NCBI GenBank assembly: GCA_040414495.1
Contig: JBEDUI010000056.1
Coordinates: forward strand, 1 to 5,706
DNA from: DATAVB01 sp040414495
GTDB taxonomy: Bacteria; Actinomycetota; Actinomycetes; Mycobacteriales; QHCD01
Direction: 5' to 3'
Length of the DNA: 5,706 nt
The notes beneath the pieces were generated by a model. That model was not told the origin of the DNA. It did no database searches and saw only the letters and a list, made by a program, of their open reading frames with translations. Each line of letters opens with the position of its first letter. Position 1 is the stretch's first letter. The position numbers were made by a program, and so were the translations under genes. Positions 5,561 through 5,706 of this stretch are shown one piece after another.

Positions 5561-5589
5561 GGCCAGGGCGTGCTTCTTGGATCCTGGCC
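5561..5589. other. Stem-loop downstream of the HxlR gene
   Basis: GGCCAGG (5561-5567) and CCTGGCC (5583-5589) form a perfect seven-base stem with a 15-base loop, ten bases after the HxlR stop codon. A T-run (5552-5556) precedes the stem rather than following it, so this is not a canonical intrinsic terminator on the plus strand. It may still stabilise or end the HxlR transcript. Confidence 0.4.
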
Positions 5590-5634
5590 GTCGCGAGCGG
5601 TGGTCGCTGTAGGTGCTGCGGCGGTCCGGCAAGG

Positions 5635-5706
5635 CAGCCCGGGTGCGGGTGTCCCGCAAGACAGCCCGGGTGCGGGTGTCCCGCAAGACAGCCCGGGTGC
5701 GGGTGT
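5635..5706. repeat. 27-bp tandem repeat array with an internal hairpin, running off the right edge
   Basis: Two identical 27-base units (5635-5661 and 5662-5688) and 18 bases of a third reach the edge. The preceding 27 bases (5608-5634) are a decayed copy, matching best over the last 11 bases (9 of 11). Each unit contains CCCGGG and a perfect six-base hairpin with a three-base loop, TGCGGGTGTCCCGCA (5644-5658, 5671-5685). Because 27 is divisible by three and the unit lacks stops, all six frames stay open. On the plus strand a frame from GTG at 5612, right after a TAG, would give a nine-residue basic repeat (ARVRVSRKT), but no ribosome binding site precedes it. Either an intergenic minisatellite or the edge of a repeat protein gene is possible; no other gene is seen in 5552-5706. 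Confidence 0.85.

Noticed and set aside
5390..5686. 98-residue minus-strand open frame covering the repeat and antisense to the HxlR gene
   Set aside because: It overlaps the well-supported HxlR gene, has no recognisable family features, and its repeat part is open only because the 27-base unit lacks stops in every frame.
5635..5706. CRISPR array
   Set aside because: The units are directly adjacent with no unique spacers, so this is a simple tandem repeat.

Overview
The window looks like chromosomal DNA from a high-GC actinobacterium (Actinomycetota). Coding regions are strongly GC-rich with G/C-ending codons, genes overlap or are spaced by a few bases, and the protein families present (a class I mannose-6-phosphate isomerase of the short actinobacterial type, an HxlR regulator, a LacI-type operator palindrome) fit that group. 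Nothing visible fixes the genus.

Layout from left to right: (1) bases 1-1751, minus strand: a two-gene unit made of a D-isomer-specific 2-hydroxyacid dehydrogenase (759-1751) and, overlapping its stop by one base, an enolase-superfamily enzyme of the muconate-lactonizing type (759 down to the left edge, 253 residues visible, C-terminus missing). This unit has its own promoter (1825-1854) with a perfect 18-bp LacI-type operator (1794-1811) just downstream of the predicted transcription start. (2) bases 1860-3751, minus strand: a mannose-6-phosphate isomerase homologue followed 20 bp later by a ketopantoate-reductase-family protein. (3) bases 3752-3893: a divergent control region with two imperfect dyads. 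(4) bases 3894-4916, plus strand: a zinc-dependent sorbitol/xylitol-type dehydrogenase. (5) bases 4917-5053: a non-coding gap with several short dyads. (6) bases 5054-5551, plus strand: an HxlR-family regulator, possibly translated from a leaderless mRNA. (7) bases 5552-5706: no convincing gene; a stem-loop and a 27-bp tandem repeat that runs off the right edge.

Together the genes look like part of a carbohydrate, polyol or sugar-acid utilisation locus. The polyol dehydrogenase would oxidise a sugar alcohol to a ketose, and the ManA homologue would act on a sugar (phosphate). The enolase-superfamily enzyme and the two NAD(P)-dependent oxidoreductases would process an acid or lactone and its 2-oxo/2-hydroxy derivatives. 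The substrate cannot be read from the sequence; no transporter or kinase lies in the window. The clearest unexplained items are the LacI-type operator and promoter, the replaced substrate-binding residues in the ketopantoate-reductase paralogue, the altered nucleotide-binding loop in the 2-hydroxyacid dehydrogenase, the 24-bp dyad before the polyol dehydrogenase, and the hairpin-containing 27-bp repeat.
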